64,000 bases of DNA from Actinocatenispora rupis (lineage in GTDB: Bacteria; Actinomycetota; Actinomycetes; Mycobacteriales; Micromonosporaceae), in contig NZ_BOMB01000029.1 of NCBI RefSeq assembly GCF_016861975.1, forward strand, positions 62,001 through 126,000. The letters are read 5' to 3'. Made by a program: the position numbers and the translations under genes. The notes under the pieces are model-generated. The model saw nothing but the letters and a program-made list of their open reading frames with translations. It searched no databases and was not told where the DNA came from. Numbering within the stretch: position 1 is the stretch's first letter; every line of letters begins with the position of its first letter. This document shows, piece by piece, positions 35,915 through 43,823 of the stretch.

Positions 35915-35987
35915 ACCGGAACGCATACCGTCGTCCTGTGGGCCCGGGTCGTCCGACGCCGGCCGCCCGTCAGCAGGGAGAACGACC

Positions 35988-36704
35988 ATGAAACTCGCCC
36001 CGTCACTGCACCGGGTCGGCAACGACTACGTGAACAGCTACCTCGTGGACACCCCGGACGGCATCACGGTGGTCGATGCGGGCATTCCCGGGCAGTGGGC
36101 CGACCTCACCCGCGAACTCGACGACATGGGCCGCTCCCTCGACGACATCCGTGGCGTCGTCCTGACCCACGGCGACACCGACCACCTCGGGTACGCCGAA
36201 CGGCTGCGCCACGACCACGGCGTCCCCGTGTACGTGCACGAGCTGGACGCCGGGCGTGCCCGGCGCGAACCGCACCAGCCGAACGGGAAGGCGGGGAAGG
36301 TCAGGCTCGGCGCGACGGCCGGCTTCCTCTGGTACGGCGCGCGCCACGGCGCGTTCCGGGTGCCGGGCGTCGCCGAGGTGACGACGTTCACCGACGGCGC
36401 CACGCTCGACCTGCCCGGCTCGCCGCGCGTCGTCTGGGTACCGGGGCACACGCCGGGCAGCGTCGTCTTGCACGTACCGGAGGTCGACGCGGTGTTCGTC
36501 GGCGACACGATGACCACGCGCAACGTCCTCACCGGTGTCACCGGGCCCGCCGCGGCGCCGTTCACCCTGCACCCGGACGAGGCGCTCGCCTCGCTCGACA
36601 AGCTGTCCGGCCTCACCGCCACCTGGGTACTCCCGGGCCACGGTGCACCGTGGAACCGCGGGCTGGCCGAGGCACTCGACCGCATCCGCGCCGCCGCGAC
36701 CTGA
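35988..36704 (+). CDS. Metallo-beta-lactamase fold hydrolase
   Basis: A 238-residue MBL-fold hydrolase. Zinc ligands are visible in VVLTHGDTDHLG (HxDxDH variant of HxHxDH), WVPGHTPGSVVLH and VFVGDTM. The terminal His lies in VLPGHGAPWNRG. The first zinc motif here reads HGDTDH, so the second His is replaced by Asp, as in several actinobacterial relatives. ATG 35988 has the GGGAGAA site. It follows the MFS gene by 73 bases and may be part of the same unit. Substrate is unknown. Confidence 0.9.
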   Translation: MKLAPSLHRVGNDYVNSYLVDTPDGITVVDAGIPGQWADLTRELDDMGRSLDDIRGVVLTHGDTDHLGYAERLRHDHGVPVYVHELDAGRARREPHQPNGKAGKVRLGATAGFLWYGARHGAFRVPGVAEVTTFTDGATLDLPGSPRVVWVPGHTPGSVVLHVPEVDAVFVGDTMTTRNVLTGVTGPAAAPFTLHPDEALASLDKLSGLTATWVLPGHGAPWNRGLAEALDRIRAAAT

Positions 36705-36849
36705 CGTACCGGCGGGTCGTTCGGTCGCGCCGAGCCGGTACGTGGTCGGCGCGGGCCGCGTCGTTCACCGACCGCGGGCCCACGATCTCCTTGTACGGCA
36801 AGGGCTTCCGGGGCGGCGGCACGGCCGGTGCGGTACCCGAACTTTCGTG

Positions 36850-36862
36850 TTAACGTCGTTAA
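36850..36862. promoter_or_regulatory. TetR operator-like palindrome
   Basis: TTAACGTCGTTAA is a perfect 13-base palindrome one base before the ATG of the TetR gene at 36864. It is strikingly AT-rich against the background and well placed for autoregulation. Confidence 0.75.
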
Positions 36863-36863
36863 T

Positions 36864-37454
36864 ATGAATTCGGCGAGGCCGTACCGGATGGGCGCCAGGG
36901 CGGAGGCGGCCGCCGACACCCGGCGCCGGGTCGTCGACGCCGCGGCCGATCTGTTGCGCCGCCGGCTGCGCGTCGACATCCGGCTGGAGGACGTCGCCGC
37001 CGCGGCGGGCGTGTCGGTGCAGACGGTGCTGCGGGTGGCCGGCAGCAAGTCGGAACTGTTCCGGGTCGCGTTCGAACAGCTGCTGTCCGAGATCGCCGCG
37101 CAGCTCGACGGCGCCGCGCCGGGCGACGTGCACGCCGCCGTGCGTACCTGGTTCGACCACTACGAGCAGATCGGTGACGTGGTCATCCGCGGTCTCGCCG
37201 ACGAGACCGGCCCGGCCGTGGTGTTCCCGATCCTGGAGGTCGGCCGGGCCCGGCACCGGCAGCGCGTCGAGTACCTGCTGGGGCCGTTGCTCGCGGGGCG
37301 GTCGCCGAAGAAGCGCGCGGTGGCCCTCGACGCGCTGGTGTGCGCGTCCGACGTCTACACGTGGAAGCTGCTGCGGCGCGACTTCGGGCGTTCGCGCGCC
37401 GAGGCCGAGGCGACGATGCGGCTGATGATCGAATCCGTCGTGGGGAGGCACTGA
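36864..37454 (+). CDS. TetR-family regulator
   Basis: A 196-residue regulator with an N-terminal helix-turn-helix (RRRVVDAAADLLRRRLRVDI, then EDVAAAAGVSVQTVLRVAGS). The C-terminal ligand domain contains WFDHYEQIGDVVIRGLADET. Unlike most TetR proteins the recognition helix reads VSVQTVLRVAGSK, a subgroup seen beside glycosyltransferases. ATG 36864 sits directly after a palindrome. Its stop overlaps the glycosyltransferase ATG (TGATG), so both are co-expressed and autoregulated. The inducer may be a compound that the transferase glycosylates. Confidence 0.92.
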   Translation: MNSARPYRMGARAEAAADTRRRVVDAAADLLRRRLRVDIRLEDVAAAAGVSVQTVLRVAGSKSELFRVAFEQLLSEIAAQLDGAAPGDVHAAVRTWFDHYEQIGDVVIRGLADETGPAVVFPILEVGRARHRQRVEYLLGPLLAGRSPKKRAVALDALVCASDVYTWKLLRRDFGRSRAEAEATMRLMIESVVGRH

Positions 37455-38602
37455 TGGCCCGGTTCCTGTTCCTGACCTGGCCCGGCGCGGGAAACCAGGT
37501 CCCCGAGACCGGGGTGGCCGGCGCGTTGCGGGCCGCCGGCCACGAGGTCGCCTTCGCCGGGTACGCGACGCAGGCGGACCGGTTCACCGCGCTGGGCTTC
37601 CCGTTCCACGTACTCCGGGTCGCGGACGGGCGGTGGCCGGCGCAGCCCCCGGACGACTGGATGCCGATCCTGCCGGACCTGGTGTGGGCGTGCGGAGGGC
37701 ACCTGGACGACGTACCGCGGTTGCTCGCCGAGGAGCCGGTCGACGTACTGGTCGTGGACTGCCTGATGTTCGGTGCGCTCGCCGCCGCCGAACGCGCCGG
37801 CATCCCCGCCGCCGTACTCGTGCACAGCGCCCCGGGAGCACTGCTGCCGCCGTCCGGGCCGTTCGAGCAACTGCTGCTGCCGGCCGTGAACGCGGTGCGC
37901 GCCAACGGGGACCGTACCCGGCTCGACCGGTTGTGGGACGCGTGGACGCCGTTCCCCACGCTGTGCACCAGCGTCCGCGAACTCGATCCGCTGGACGGGC
38001 GGCTGCCGCCGGAGTTCGCGTTCGTGGGGCCGGTCGACGAGCCGTCCGACCCGTCCGGCTGGACGCCGCCGTGGCCGCCGGAGGACCCGCGCCCGCTGGT
38101 GGTCGCCAGCTTCTCCACCGGCGCCGCCTGGGACCAGACCTCCCGTGTACAGGCCACGCTCGACGCGTTCGCCGACCGCCACTACCGGGTACTCGTCACC
38201 ACCGGTACGGTCGACCCGCGCCGGGTACGGGTGTCGGGCGACGCCGCCGTCGTACCGTTCGTGCCGCACGCCGACGTGGTTCCGGGCGCCGTCGCCGTGG
38301 TGACGCACGCCGGCCACGGTACGGTCGCCGCCGCCATGCGCCACGGAGTACCGGTGGTGGCGCTGCCGAACCCGGCCGCCGACCAGCCGGCCCTGGCCGC
38401 CCACCTCGCCCAGCGCGGCGCCGGCATCGCCCTCGACGGCGAACGCGCCACCCCGGCCGAGATCCGTACCGCCGTCGACACGGTCGTACGGGACCGGAGC
38501 TTCCGGGACGCGGCCGCCGCCATCGCCACCGCGATCGCCGCCGCCCCCGGCGCCGCCCGCGCGGCCGGCCTCCTCACCGAACTCCAGCCCGCCCGGCCCT
38601 GA
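37454..38602 (+). CDS. UDP-glycosyltransferase-like (macrolide glycosyltransferase family)
   Basis: A 382-residue GT1-family enzyme. N-terminal domain FLFLTWPGAGNQVPETGVAG shows the acceptor-side loop (GHxxP replaced by GAGNQVP). The C-terminal donor domain shows VVASFSTGAAWDQTSR, FVPHADVVPGAVAVVTHAGH and the signature GHGTVAAAMRHGVPVVALPN with AADQPALAAHLAQRGAGIAL. It would transfer a sugar from a nucleotide donor to a hydrophobic acceptor such as a macrolide or flavonoid, a known self- or xenobiotic-protection route. It is coupled to the TetR gene by a TGATG overlap. Confidence 0.9.
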   Translation: MARFLFLTWPGAGNQVPETGVAGALRAAGHEVAFAGYATQADRFTALGFPFHVLRVADGRWPAQPPDDWMPILPDLVWACGGHLDDVPRLLAEEPVDVLVVDCLMFGALAAAERAGIPAAVLVHSAPGALLPPSGPFEQLLLPAVNAVRANGDRTRLDRLWDAWTPFPTLCTSVRELDPLDGRLPPEFAFVGPVDEPSDPSGWTPPWPPEDPRPLVVASFSTGAAWDQTSRVQATLDAFADRHYRVLVTTGTVDPRRVRVSGDAAVVPFVPHADVVPGAVAVVTHAGHGTVAAAMRHGVPVVALPNPAADQPALAAHLAQRGAGIALDGERATPAEIRTAVDTVVRDRSFRDAAAAIATAIAAAPGAARAAGLLTELQPARP

Positions 38603-38610
38603 CCGCGCCT

Positions 38611-39444
38611 TCAGCGGGTGAGGAGGGTGAGGGCGGCGGCCGAGGCGGATCCGGGTTCCGCGGTGAAGACGGCGACGCGCTGACCGTCGTCGGGAAGCGC
38701 GAGCAGTTCGGTGGCGAGGGTGAGGCTGCCGACGACGGGATGCCGGTACGTGTGCGTACCGGTGCCGCAGTCGCCGACGCCGTGCGCCGCCCACAGCGTC
38801 GTGAACTCGGGGCTGTGCACGATGAGGTCGCCGATCAGCGCGGTGAGCGCGGTGTCGTCGGGGTTGCGGCCGGCGATGAGCCGGAGGTCGGCGACGGTCG
38901 AGCGGGCCTTCCGGTCCCAGTCGCCGTACAGCTCGCGGGTGTGCGGGTCGAGGAACAGCAGCCGGGCGACGTTGGGCCGCCCCTCCGGCCGGTACGGGGC
39001 GTCGGCGTCGAGGTGTCCGGCGAGCAGGGCGTGGGCCGCCCGGTTCCAGCCGAGTACGTCCAGGAACCGGCCCATGACCAGCGCCGGGACGTCCCCGAAC
39101 GAGTCGATCATCGTCCGTACGCCGGGGCGCAGGTGCTCCGGCCGGGCGGGGTGCCGCGGCGCCGGTGCGGGCCGGGCGAGCGCGTACAGGTGGGTGCGTT
39201 CGTCGGCGTCGAGGCGCAGCACGCGGGCGACGGCGTCGAGTACGGCGTCGGAGGCGTTGGCGCTCTGGCCCTGTTCGAGGCGCGTGTAGTAGCCGGCGCT
39301 GACGCCGGCGAGCTGGGCGAGTTCCTCGCGCCGCAGCCCGGGCACGCGGCGGCGCTCCCCGTACGCGGGCAGGCCGAGGTCCGCGGGTTGCAGCCGGGCC
39401 CGCCGCGACCGGAGGAACTCGCCCAACGTCACCTGTGCAGTCAT
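38611..39444 (-). CDS. MLTR-type helix-turn-helix (XRE) regulator
   Basis: A 277-residue regulator similar in plan to the one at 7385: XRE helix-turn-helix (RRRVPGLRREELAQLAGVSA, then YYTRLEQGQSANASD) and the MmyB-like ligand domain (LDVLGWNRAAHALLAGHLDA, ARLLFLDPHTRELYGDWD, HPVVGSLTLATELLALPDDG). ATG 39444 lies 133 bases from the divergent SDR gene, a usual target of this family. The glycosyltransferase gene converges on it with only 8 bases between stops. Confidence 0.93.
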   Translation of the reverse strand: MTAQVTLGEFLRSRRARLQPADLGLPAYGERRRVPGLRREELAQLAGVSAGYYTRLEQGQSANASDAVLDAVARVLRLDADERTHLYALARPAPAPRHPARPEHLRPGVRTMIDSFGDVPALVMGRFLDVLGWNRAAHALLAGHLDADAPYRPEGRPNVARLLFLDPHTRELYGDWDRKARSTVADLRLIAGRNPDDTALTALIGDLIVHSPEFTTLWAAHGVGDCGTGTHTYRHPVVGSLTLATELLALPDDGQRVAVFTAEPGSASAAALTLLTR

Positions 39445-39577
39445 ACGTACGAGTCTCGCCGATCCGCGGCGCCGGTGCCTGTACCTGTCAGGTGTGGTCC
39501 CGGCGGTGGGCTGGTTGCGCGGGGCGGGCGGCCGCAGCCTGGGGTCGGCACACCTCACGACGGAACGGGTACCGACC

Positions 39578-40159
39578 ATGAAGATCCTGCTCATCGGCGC
39601 GACGGGAACGATCGGTAGCGCGGTGGCCGCCGCGCTGGCCCCCCGGTACGAGCTGCTCCGCGCGTCGCGTCGCGGCCCGCTCCCGGTGGACCTGGCGGAC
39701 GCCGGCTCGATCGACGCGCTGTTCGCCCGGACCGGACCCGTCGACGCCGTACTGTCCTGCGCGGCGAGCGGCGGTCTCGCGCCGCTGTCCACCCCCGCGG
39801 ACGCCGACTACTGGCGGGGTCTCGACGGCAAGCTCGTCGGCCAGGTGAACCTCGTACGCCACGCCCTGCCGCACGTACGGGACGGTGGTTCGGTCACGCT
39901 CACCAGCGGCCGGTTCGCCGAGCCGGTACCGGGCAGTTCGCTGGGATACCTGGTGAACTCGGGGCTGGCGGCGTTCGTCCGGTCGGCGGCGATCGAGCTG
40001 CCGCGCGGGATCCGGCTCAACGCCGTGAGTCCCGGCTGGGTGCGCGAAACCCTCGAACACCTCGGCATGGACCCCGCTCCCGGTACTCCCGCCGCCGACG
40101 TGGCCGAGTCGTACGTGCGGGCGGTGGAGGGCACCGCGCACGGCGAGGTCCTGACCTGA
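39578..40159 (+). CDS. Short-chain dehydrogenase/reductase
   Basis: A 193-residue short SDR with the cofactor motif ILLIGATGTIGSAVAAAL, the Asn-containing strand DAVLSCAASGG and the C-terminal SPGWVRETL. The canonical YxxxK is represented by YLVNSGLAAFVRS: Tyr is present but the Lys four residues on is replaced by Ser, an atypical active site also seen in other short actinobacterial SDRs. It is divergent from the MLTR regulator, which probably controls it. It could be an NAD(P)-binding protein with low or altered activity. Confidence 0.88.
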   Translation: MKILLIGATGTIGSAVAAALAPRYELLRASRRGPLPVDLADAGSIDALFARTGPVDAVLSCAASGGLAPLSTPADADYWRGLDGKLVGQVNLVRHALPHVRDGGSVTLTSGRFAEPVPGSSLGYLVNSGLAAFVRSAAIELPRGIRLNAVSPGWVRETLEHLGMDPAPGTPAADVAESYVRAVEGTAHGEVLT

Positions 40160-40167
40160 GCGTGCGG

Positions 40168-40743
40168 TCAGCCCAGGGCCGCGCTCGCCGTCCGCAGCTC
40201 GTCCAGCGCCGCCAGCGTGTACGTGGCGAGGTCGCCGTCGCCGTCGCCGTCGGCCCACGCCGCGTACCCGCGCTTGAAGGCGAGGACGCCCAGCTCGCCG
40301 GCGATGGCCGCGGTCGAGTCGGGTACGCCACGCGCGGTCAGCGCGGTGGTCATCGCGGCGGCGAGGCTGACGCTCTTGAGCGCGTCGCGTTCGCGCAGCT
40401 CGGCGCTGGCGGCGACGGCCGCCTTGAGCCGCGGCGCGAACTCGCGGTTCCGCGGGCCGCCCATCGCGATGGAGACGCGTTCGAGGCCGGCGGCGACGGC
40501 CTGGAGCGGGCTGGCGTCGTCGGGCGCCTCGGCGATCCCCTCGGCCAGCAGCCGGCTGAGCGCTTCCTGGCCGGCGACCAGCAGCTCGCGCTTCTCGGTG
40601 AAGTGCCGGAAGAAGGTGCTCTTGGTGACGCCGGCGCGCTCGGCGATCTGCTGGACCGTGGTCGCGTCGTACCCCTGCTCGGTGAACAGGTCGACGGCGG
40701 CGACGACGAGGCGTTCGCGCGCACCTGGTTCCCACCGAGCCAT
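40168..40743 (-). CDS. TetR-family regulator
   Basis: A 191-residue TetR regulator: DNA-binding domain RERLVVAAVDLFTEQGYDAT, then TVQQIAERAGVTKSTFFRHF and the TetR-type helix 4 TEKRELLVAGQEAL. It is divergent from the epimerase-like gene at 40827. Two inverted repeats in the gap are suited to repression of both promoters. ATG 40743 is the start that leaves these operators outside the gene. It converges on the SDR gene with 8 bases between stops. Confidence 0.94.
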   Translation of the reverse strand: MARWEPGARERLVVAAVDLFTEQGYDATTVQQIAERAGVTKSTFFRHFTEKRELLVAGQEALSRLLAEGIAEAPDDASPLQAVAAGLERVSIAMGGPRNREFAPRLKAAVAASAELRERDALKSVSLAAAMTTALTARGVPDSTAAIAGELGVLAFKRGYAAWADGDGDGDLATYTLAALDELRTASAALG

Positions 40744-40761
40744 GCATTCATCATAAGTGAT

Positions 40762-40775
40762 GGGACCGTGGTCCC
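40762..40775. promoter_or_regulatory. TetR operator 1 (inverted repeat)
   Basis: GGGACC-GT-GGTCCC, with 6-base arms, lies 19 bases from the TetR ATG. It shares the GGGAC/GTCCC core with the second repeat beside it. Confidence 0.7.
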
Positions 40776-40788
40776 GTCGCCTGGTATG

Positions 40789-40812
40789 GTGACAGGACAA
40801 GAGTCCCGTCAC
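40789..40812. promoter_or_regulatory. TetR operator 2 (inverted repeat)
   Basis: GTGACAGGAC, four bases AAGA, then GTCCCGTCAC form 10-base arms with one mismatch. The repeat covers the expected start region of the epimerase-like gene, 15 bases before its ATG. Confidence 0.75.
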
Positions 40813-40826
40813 TCGGGGAGAATCCC

Positions 40827-41708
40827 ATGCGCGTCTTCGTCACCGGCGGTACCGGCCTGATCGGGTCCGCCGTGGTCGCCGAACTCCTCGGCAACGGCCA
40901 CACCGTCCTCGCCCTCGCACGTTCGGAGGCGTCCGCGCGGGCGGCCGAGAAGGCTGGTGCCGAGCCGTTGCGCGGCGGCCTCGCCGATCTGGACGTGCTG
41001 CGCGCCGGCGCCAACCGGGCCGACGGGGTGATCCACCTGGCCTTCAGCAACGACTTCAGCAGCGCCGACGCCGTCGCGAACGCGGTCGCCGAGGAGACCG
41101 CGGCCCTCACCACCCTCGGCGCGGAACTCGTCGGGAGCGACCGCCCCCTCGTCACCGTCTCCGGTACGCCCGCCGCGCCCGGCCGCGCCTCCACCGAGTC
41201 CGATCCGGTACCGACGGATGGGCCGGTCGGTGGACGCGGCCGTACGGTGACGGCGATCCTCGACCTGGCGTGCCGTGGCGTACGGTCCTCGGCCGTACGG
41301 CTGCCGCGGACGGTGCACGACAACGGCCAGGGCGGCTTCGCCGGCGTACTGACCGGCATCGCGCGGCAGTCCGGGGTGTCCGGGTACCCGGGCGACGGGG
41401 CGCAGCGCTGGCCGGCGGTGCACGCGCGCGACGCGGCCGTACTCTTCCGCCTCGCCCTGGAACGGGCGCCCGCCGGCACCGCCTGGCACGCCGTCGCCGA
41501 CGAGGGCGACCCGGTACGCGACATCGCCGCGGTCATCGGGCGTCGGCTGGGCCTGCCCGTCGAGTCCGTCCCGGTCGAGACGTACGGTCCGCTCGGCCCG
41601 ATCTTCGCCGCCGACCAACCCTCGTCCAGCGCGTACACCCGCGCGACGCTCGGCTGGGAGCCGAAGTACCCGGGGCTGTTGGCGGACCTGGAGAACCTGC
41701 GGCCGTGA
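40827..41708 (+). CDS. Extended-SDR NAD-dependent epimerase/dehydratase family protein
   Basis: A 293-residue extended SDR: cofactor motif VFVTGGTGLIGSAVVAELL, a second strand VLALARSEASA, then HLAFSNDF and the family's C-terminal block GPLGPIFAADQPSSSAYTRA and TLGWEPKYPGLLADLE. These actinobacterial proteins resemble 3-beta-HSD-like or SDR-a5 oxidoreductases. The YxxxK motif is not evident and AVRLPRTVHDNGQGGF occupies its position. ATG 40827 follows the TetR operators with an RBS GGGGAGAA. It is likely de-repressed by a compound it metabolises. Confidence 0.9.
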   Translation: MRVFVTGGTGLIGSAVVAELLGNGHTVLALARSEASARAAEKAGAEPLRGGLADLDVLRAGANRADGVIHLAFSNDFSSADAVANAVAEETAALTTLGAELVGSDRPLVTVSGTPAAPGRASTESDPVPTDGPVGGRGRTVTAILDLACRGVRSSAVRLPRTVHDNGQGGFAGVLTGIARQSGVSGYPGDGAQRWPAVHARDAAVLFRLALERAPAGTAWHAVADEGDPVRDIAAVIGRRLGLPVESVPVETYGPLGPIFAADQPSSSAYTRATLGWEPKYPGLLADLENLRP

Positions 41709-41905
41709 CGCCGCCCAGGGTGTGCGGACCTCGGTGGGGAGGCCGAGGGCCCCGACGACCCGCTGCGCGTCGTCGTCCTCGCCTCCCGCCGGCGCTGACC
41801 CCCGTTCCCACCGCGGAGAGGTGAGCCGGCTCACGCCCGTCACACCGGCACGTACGGCGGTGTCAACACGGTGAAGCAACCGAGAAGCGAGCAGGGAGCA
41901 GAACC

Positions 41906-42379
41906 GTGGACGCACGACTGAACTACTTCGAGAACCCCGTCTCCGCGAAGTTCGTCAAGAGCCTCGCCGGTGCCGGCCGGGCCGTCGCCGCGTCGACGCT
42001 GCCCGAGTCGACCGTGCTGCTGGTCGAGATCCGCGCCAGCCAGATCAACGGCTGCGGGTACTGCATCGACATGCACACCAAGGACGCGGTGGCCGCCGGG
42101 GAGACCGCCGCACGGCTGCACCTGGTCGCGGCGTGGCGTGAGGCCACCGTGTTCACCGAGGCCGAGCGCGCCGCCCTGGAACTCGCCGAGCAGGGTACGC
42201 GGATCGCCGACGCGGCGGGCGGAGTCGACGACGAGGTGTGGGCGAACGCGCGCAAGCACTACGACGACGAGCAGCTCGCCGCGCTGGTGTGCGCCATCGC
42301 CGCGATCAACGCGTTCAACCGGCTCAACGTCGTCGCGCAGCGACCCGCGGGCGACTACGTACCCGGGCAGTGGAGCTAG
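41906..42379 (+). CDS. Carboxymuconolactone decarboxylase/AhpD-like alkylhydroperoxidase
   Basis: A 157-residue all-helical protein with the AhpD-type active site: CGYCIDMH (residues 49-56, CxxC plus His) preceded by VEIRASQING. The two cysteines give peroxidase or disulfide-reductase activity using lipoamide-type reductants. The start is GTG 41906 with a GGGAGCAG site. It precedes a PLP-dependent enzyme by 22 bases in the same direction. Relatives are usually next to ECF sigma genes; here none adjoins it. Confidence 0.92.
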   Translation: MDARLNYFENPVSAKFVKSLAGAGRAVAASTLPESTVLLVEIRASQINGCGYCIDMHTKDAVAAGETAARLHLVAAWREATVFTEAERAALELAEQGTRIADAAGGVDDEVWANARKHYDDEQLAALVCAIAAINAFNRLNVVAQRPAGDYVPGQWS

Positions 42380-42401
42380 CGCGCGGCTAGGCTCTCGGGT
42401 C

Positions 42402-43373
42402 GTGCAGGAGACGCGGCTCGACACCGCTCGGATCCGGGCCGCCCGCCGGGTCATCGACCCGATGTTCCTCGACACCCCGCTGTACCGCTGCGAGGCGTGG
42501 GAACCCGAGCTCGGGTGCCGGGTGAGCGTCAAGCTGGAAACGGCGAACCCGGTCCGGAGCTTCAAGGCCCGCGGTACCGAGCTGGTCGCGAGCCGGCTGG
42601 TGGACGGCGGGTCGCGGGCCGTGGTGTGCGCCAGCGCGGGCAACCTCGGCCAGGCGCTCGCGTGGTCCGGCCGCGGCCGCGGGCTCGACGTGACCGTCGT
42701 GGCGTCGCGTACGGCGACGGCGGCGAAGCTGGCGCGCATCCGTGCGCTGGGCGCCCGGCTCGTACTCGTCGACGGCGACCACGAACTGGCCCGCGACCGG
42801 GCGGCCGACATCGCCCGGCGCGACGGGATCCGCCTGCTTGAGGACAGCCTCGACATCGAGACGTGCGAGGGTGCCGCGACCATCGGCCTCGAACTTGCCG
42901 CCGCCGAGCCGACCTTCGACGCCGTACTGGTCGCGCTCGGCGGCGGCGCACTCGCCACCGGCGTCGGCCACGTACTCAAGGAGCTGGCGCCCGGGGTCGA
43001 GGTGATCTGCGTGCAGCCGGCCGGTGCGCCTGCGATGACGCGCTCGTGGCGGGCCCGGCGCGTCGTCACCACCGACACGGCCGACACCATCGCCGACGGC
43101 GTCGCCGGCCGCCGCCCCATCCCCGCCGTACTCGACGACCTGCTGGCGGTCGCGGACGACGCCGTCCTCGTACGCGAGGCGTCGATCGTCGCGGGGATGC
43201 GGATGCTCCTCGACCACGCCGGCCTCGTCGTCGAACCGTCCGCCGCGCTCGGCATCGCCGCGATCCTCGAAGACCGCGAGCGCTTCGCCGGCCGTCACGT
43301 CGTCACCATCGTCTGCGGCAGCAACGTCGACCTCGCCGCCTACCACCGCTGGACCGGTACGCCCCGGCACTGA
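42402..43373 (+). CDS. PLP-dependent threonine dehydratase-like enzyme
   Basis: A 323-residue fold-type II PLP enzyme. The Schiff-base Lys55 lies in NPVRSFKARGTELVA, the Asn loop in SAGNLGQALAW, and the phosphate loop is ALGGGALATGVGHVLK (GGGxL). The C terminus has VTIVCGSNVDLAAYH, with Ser holding the pyridine nitrogen. It lacks the regulatory ACT domain of biosynthetic threonine deaminase, so it is a catabolic-type serine/threonine dehydratase or racemase. GTG 42402 begins it. It is possibly co-transcribed with the AhpD-like gene. Confidence 0.92.
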   Translation: MQETRLDTARIRAARRVIDPMFLDTPLYRCEAWEPELGCRVSVKLETANPVRSFKARGTELVASRLVDGGSRAVVCASAGNLGQALAWSGRGRGLDVTVVASRTATAAKLARIRALGARLVLVDGDHELARDRAADIARRDGIRLLEDSLDIETCEGAATIGLELAAAEPTFDAVLVALGGGALATGVGHVLKELAPGVEVICVQPAGAPAMTRSWRARRVVTTDTADTIADGVAGRRPIPAVLDDLLAVADDAVLVREASIVAGMRMLLDHAGLVVEPSAALGIAAILEDRERFAGRHVVTIVCGSNVDLAAYHRWTGTPRH

Positions 43374-43510
43374 CGCTCGGCGCACGGCACCGGCGGCGCC
43401 TGGCTCGACCACGGCACACCGGTACTCCGCCTGCCGTGCCGGCGATCCCGCCGGTGGCCGTGCCGCCCGGCCGTACGCCGGCGGAGTCGCTGGTCAGGAG
43501 GGTGGGGCGG

Positions 43511-43530
43511 ACCGGCCATATAGGGCCGGT
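43511..43530. terminator. Hairpin, possible terminator
   Basis: ACCGGCC, loop ATATAG, GGCCGGT: perfect 7-base stem 140 bases after the PLP-enzyme stop. The AT-rich loop is unusual here. It could end that transcript or be a regulatory stem. Confidence 0.45.
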
Positions 43531-43605
43531 GGCTGGCCTGGCTGCGGAATCGGCAGAAAAGCGAACATCGGTCGCGCACCGGTCCCGTCGAGAACGGAGA
43601 TTCAG

Positions 43606-43758
43606 CTGAGCACCTTCGACGACGCGGTGTCCGACGCTGCCACACCGTTCCGGCCCGCGCACGGGCCCGCGGGAGGTGGGCCTTCCTGGTACGCCGACGC
43701 CGACCGGGTCGGCCCGCGCGCGGACGCGGCCGTACCGGCGGAAGACGGGTGCGGATGA
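43606..43758 (+). CDS. Possible small protein (50 aa) with CTG start
   Basis: A 50-codon frame begins with CTG at 43606, ten bases after AACGGAGA, and ends at TGA 43756-43758. It reads STFDDAVSDAATPFRPAHGP, then GGGPSWYADADRVGP. Third positions are about 80 % G or C, and the composition (acidic, Ala/Pro-rich) looks protein-like. The non-standard start and lack of a known family keep confidence low. Confidence 0.2.
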   Translation: MSTFDDAVSDAATPFRPAHGPAGGGPSWYADADRVGPRADAAVPAEDGCG

Positions 43759-43823
43759 CAGCTGGTCGGCTGCCGGGGGCGACGGGCCCGGTCGCGTTCC
43801 ACCCCCACATCAGAGGAGGCATC

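Larger units (their letters stand above)
43374..43823. other. Intergenic region with a hairpin and a possible small ORF
   Basis: 450 bases. A hairpin lies at 43511-43530 and a 50-residue frame at 43606-43758 is listed separately. Otherwise there is no supported gene. The region should also contain the promoter of the cutinase-fold gene. Confidence 0.5.
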
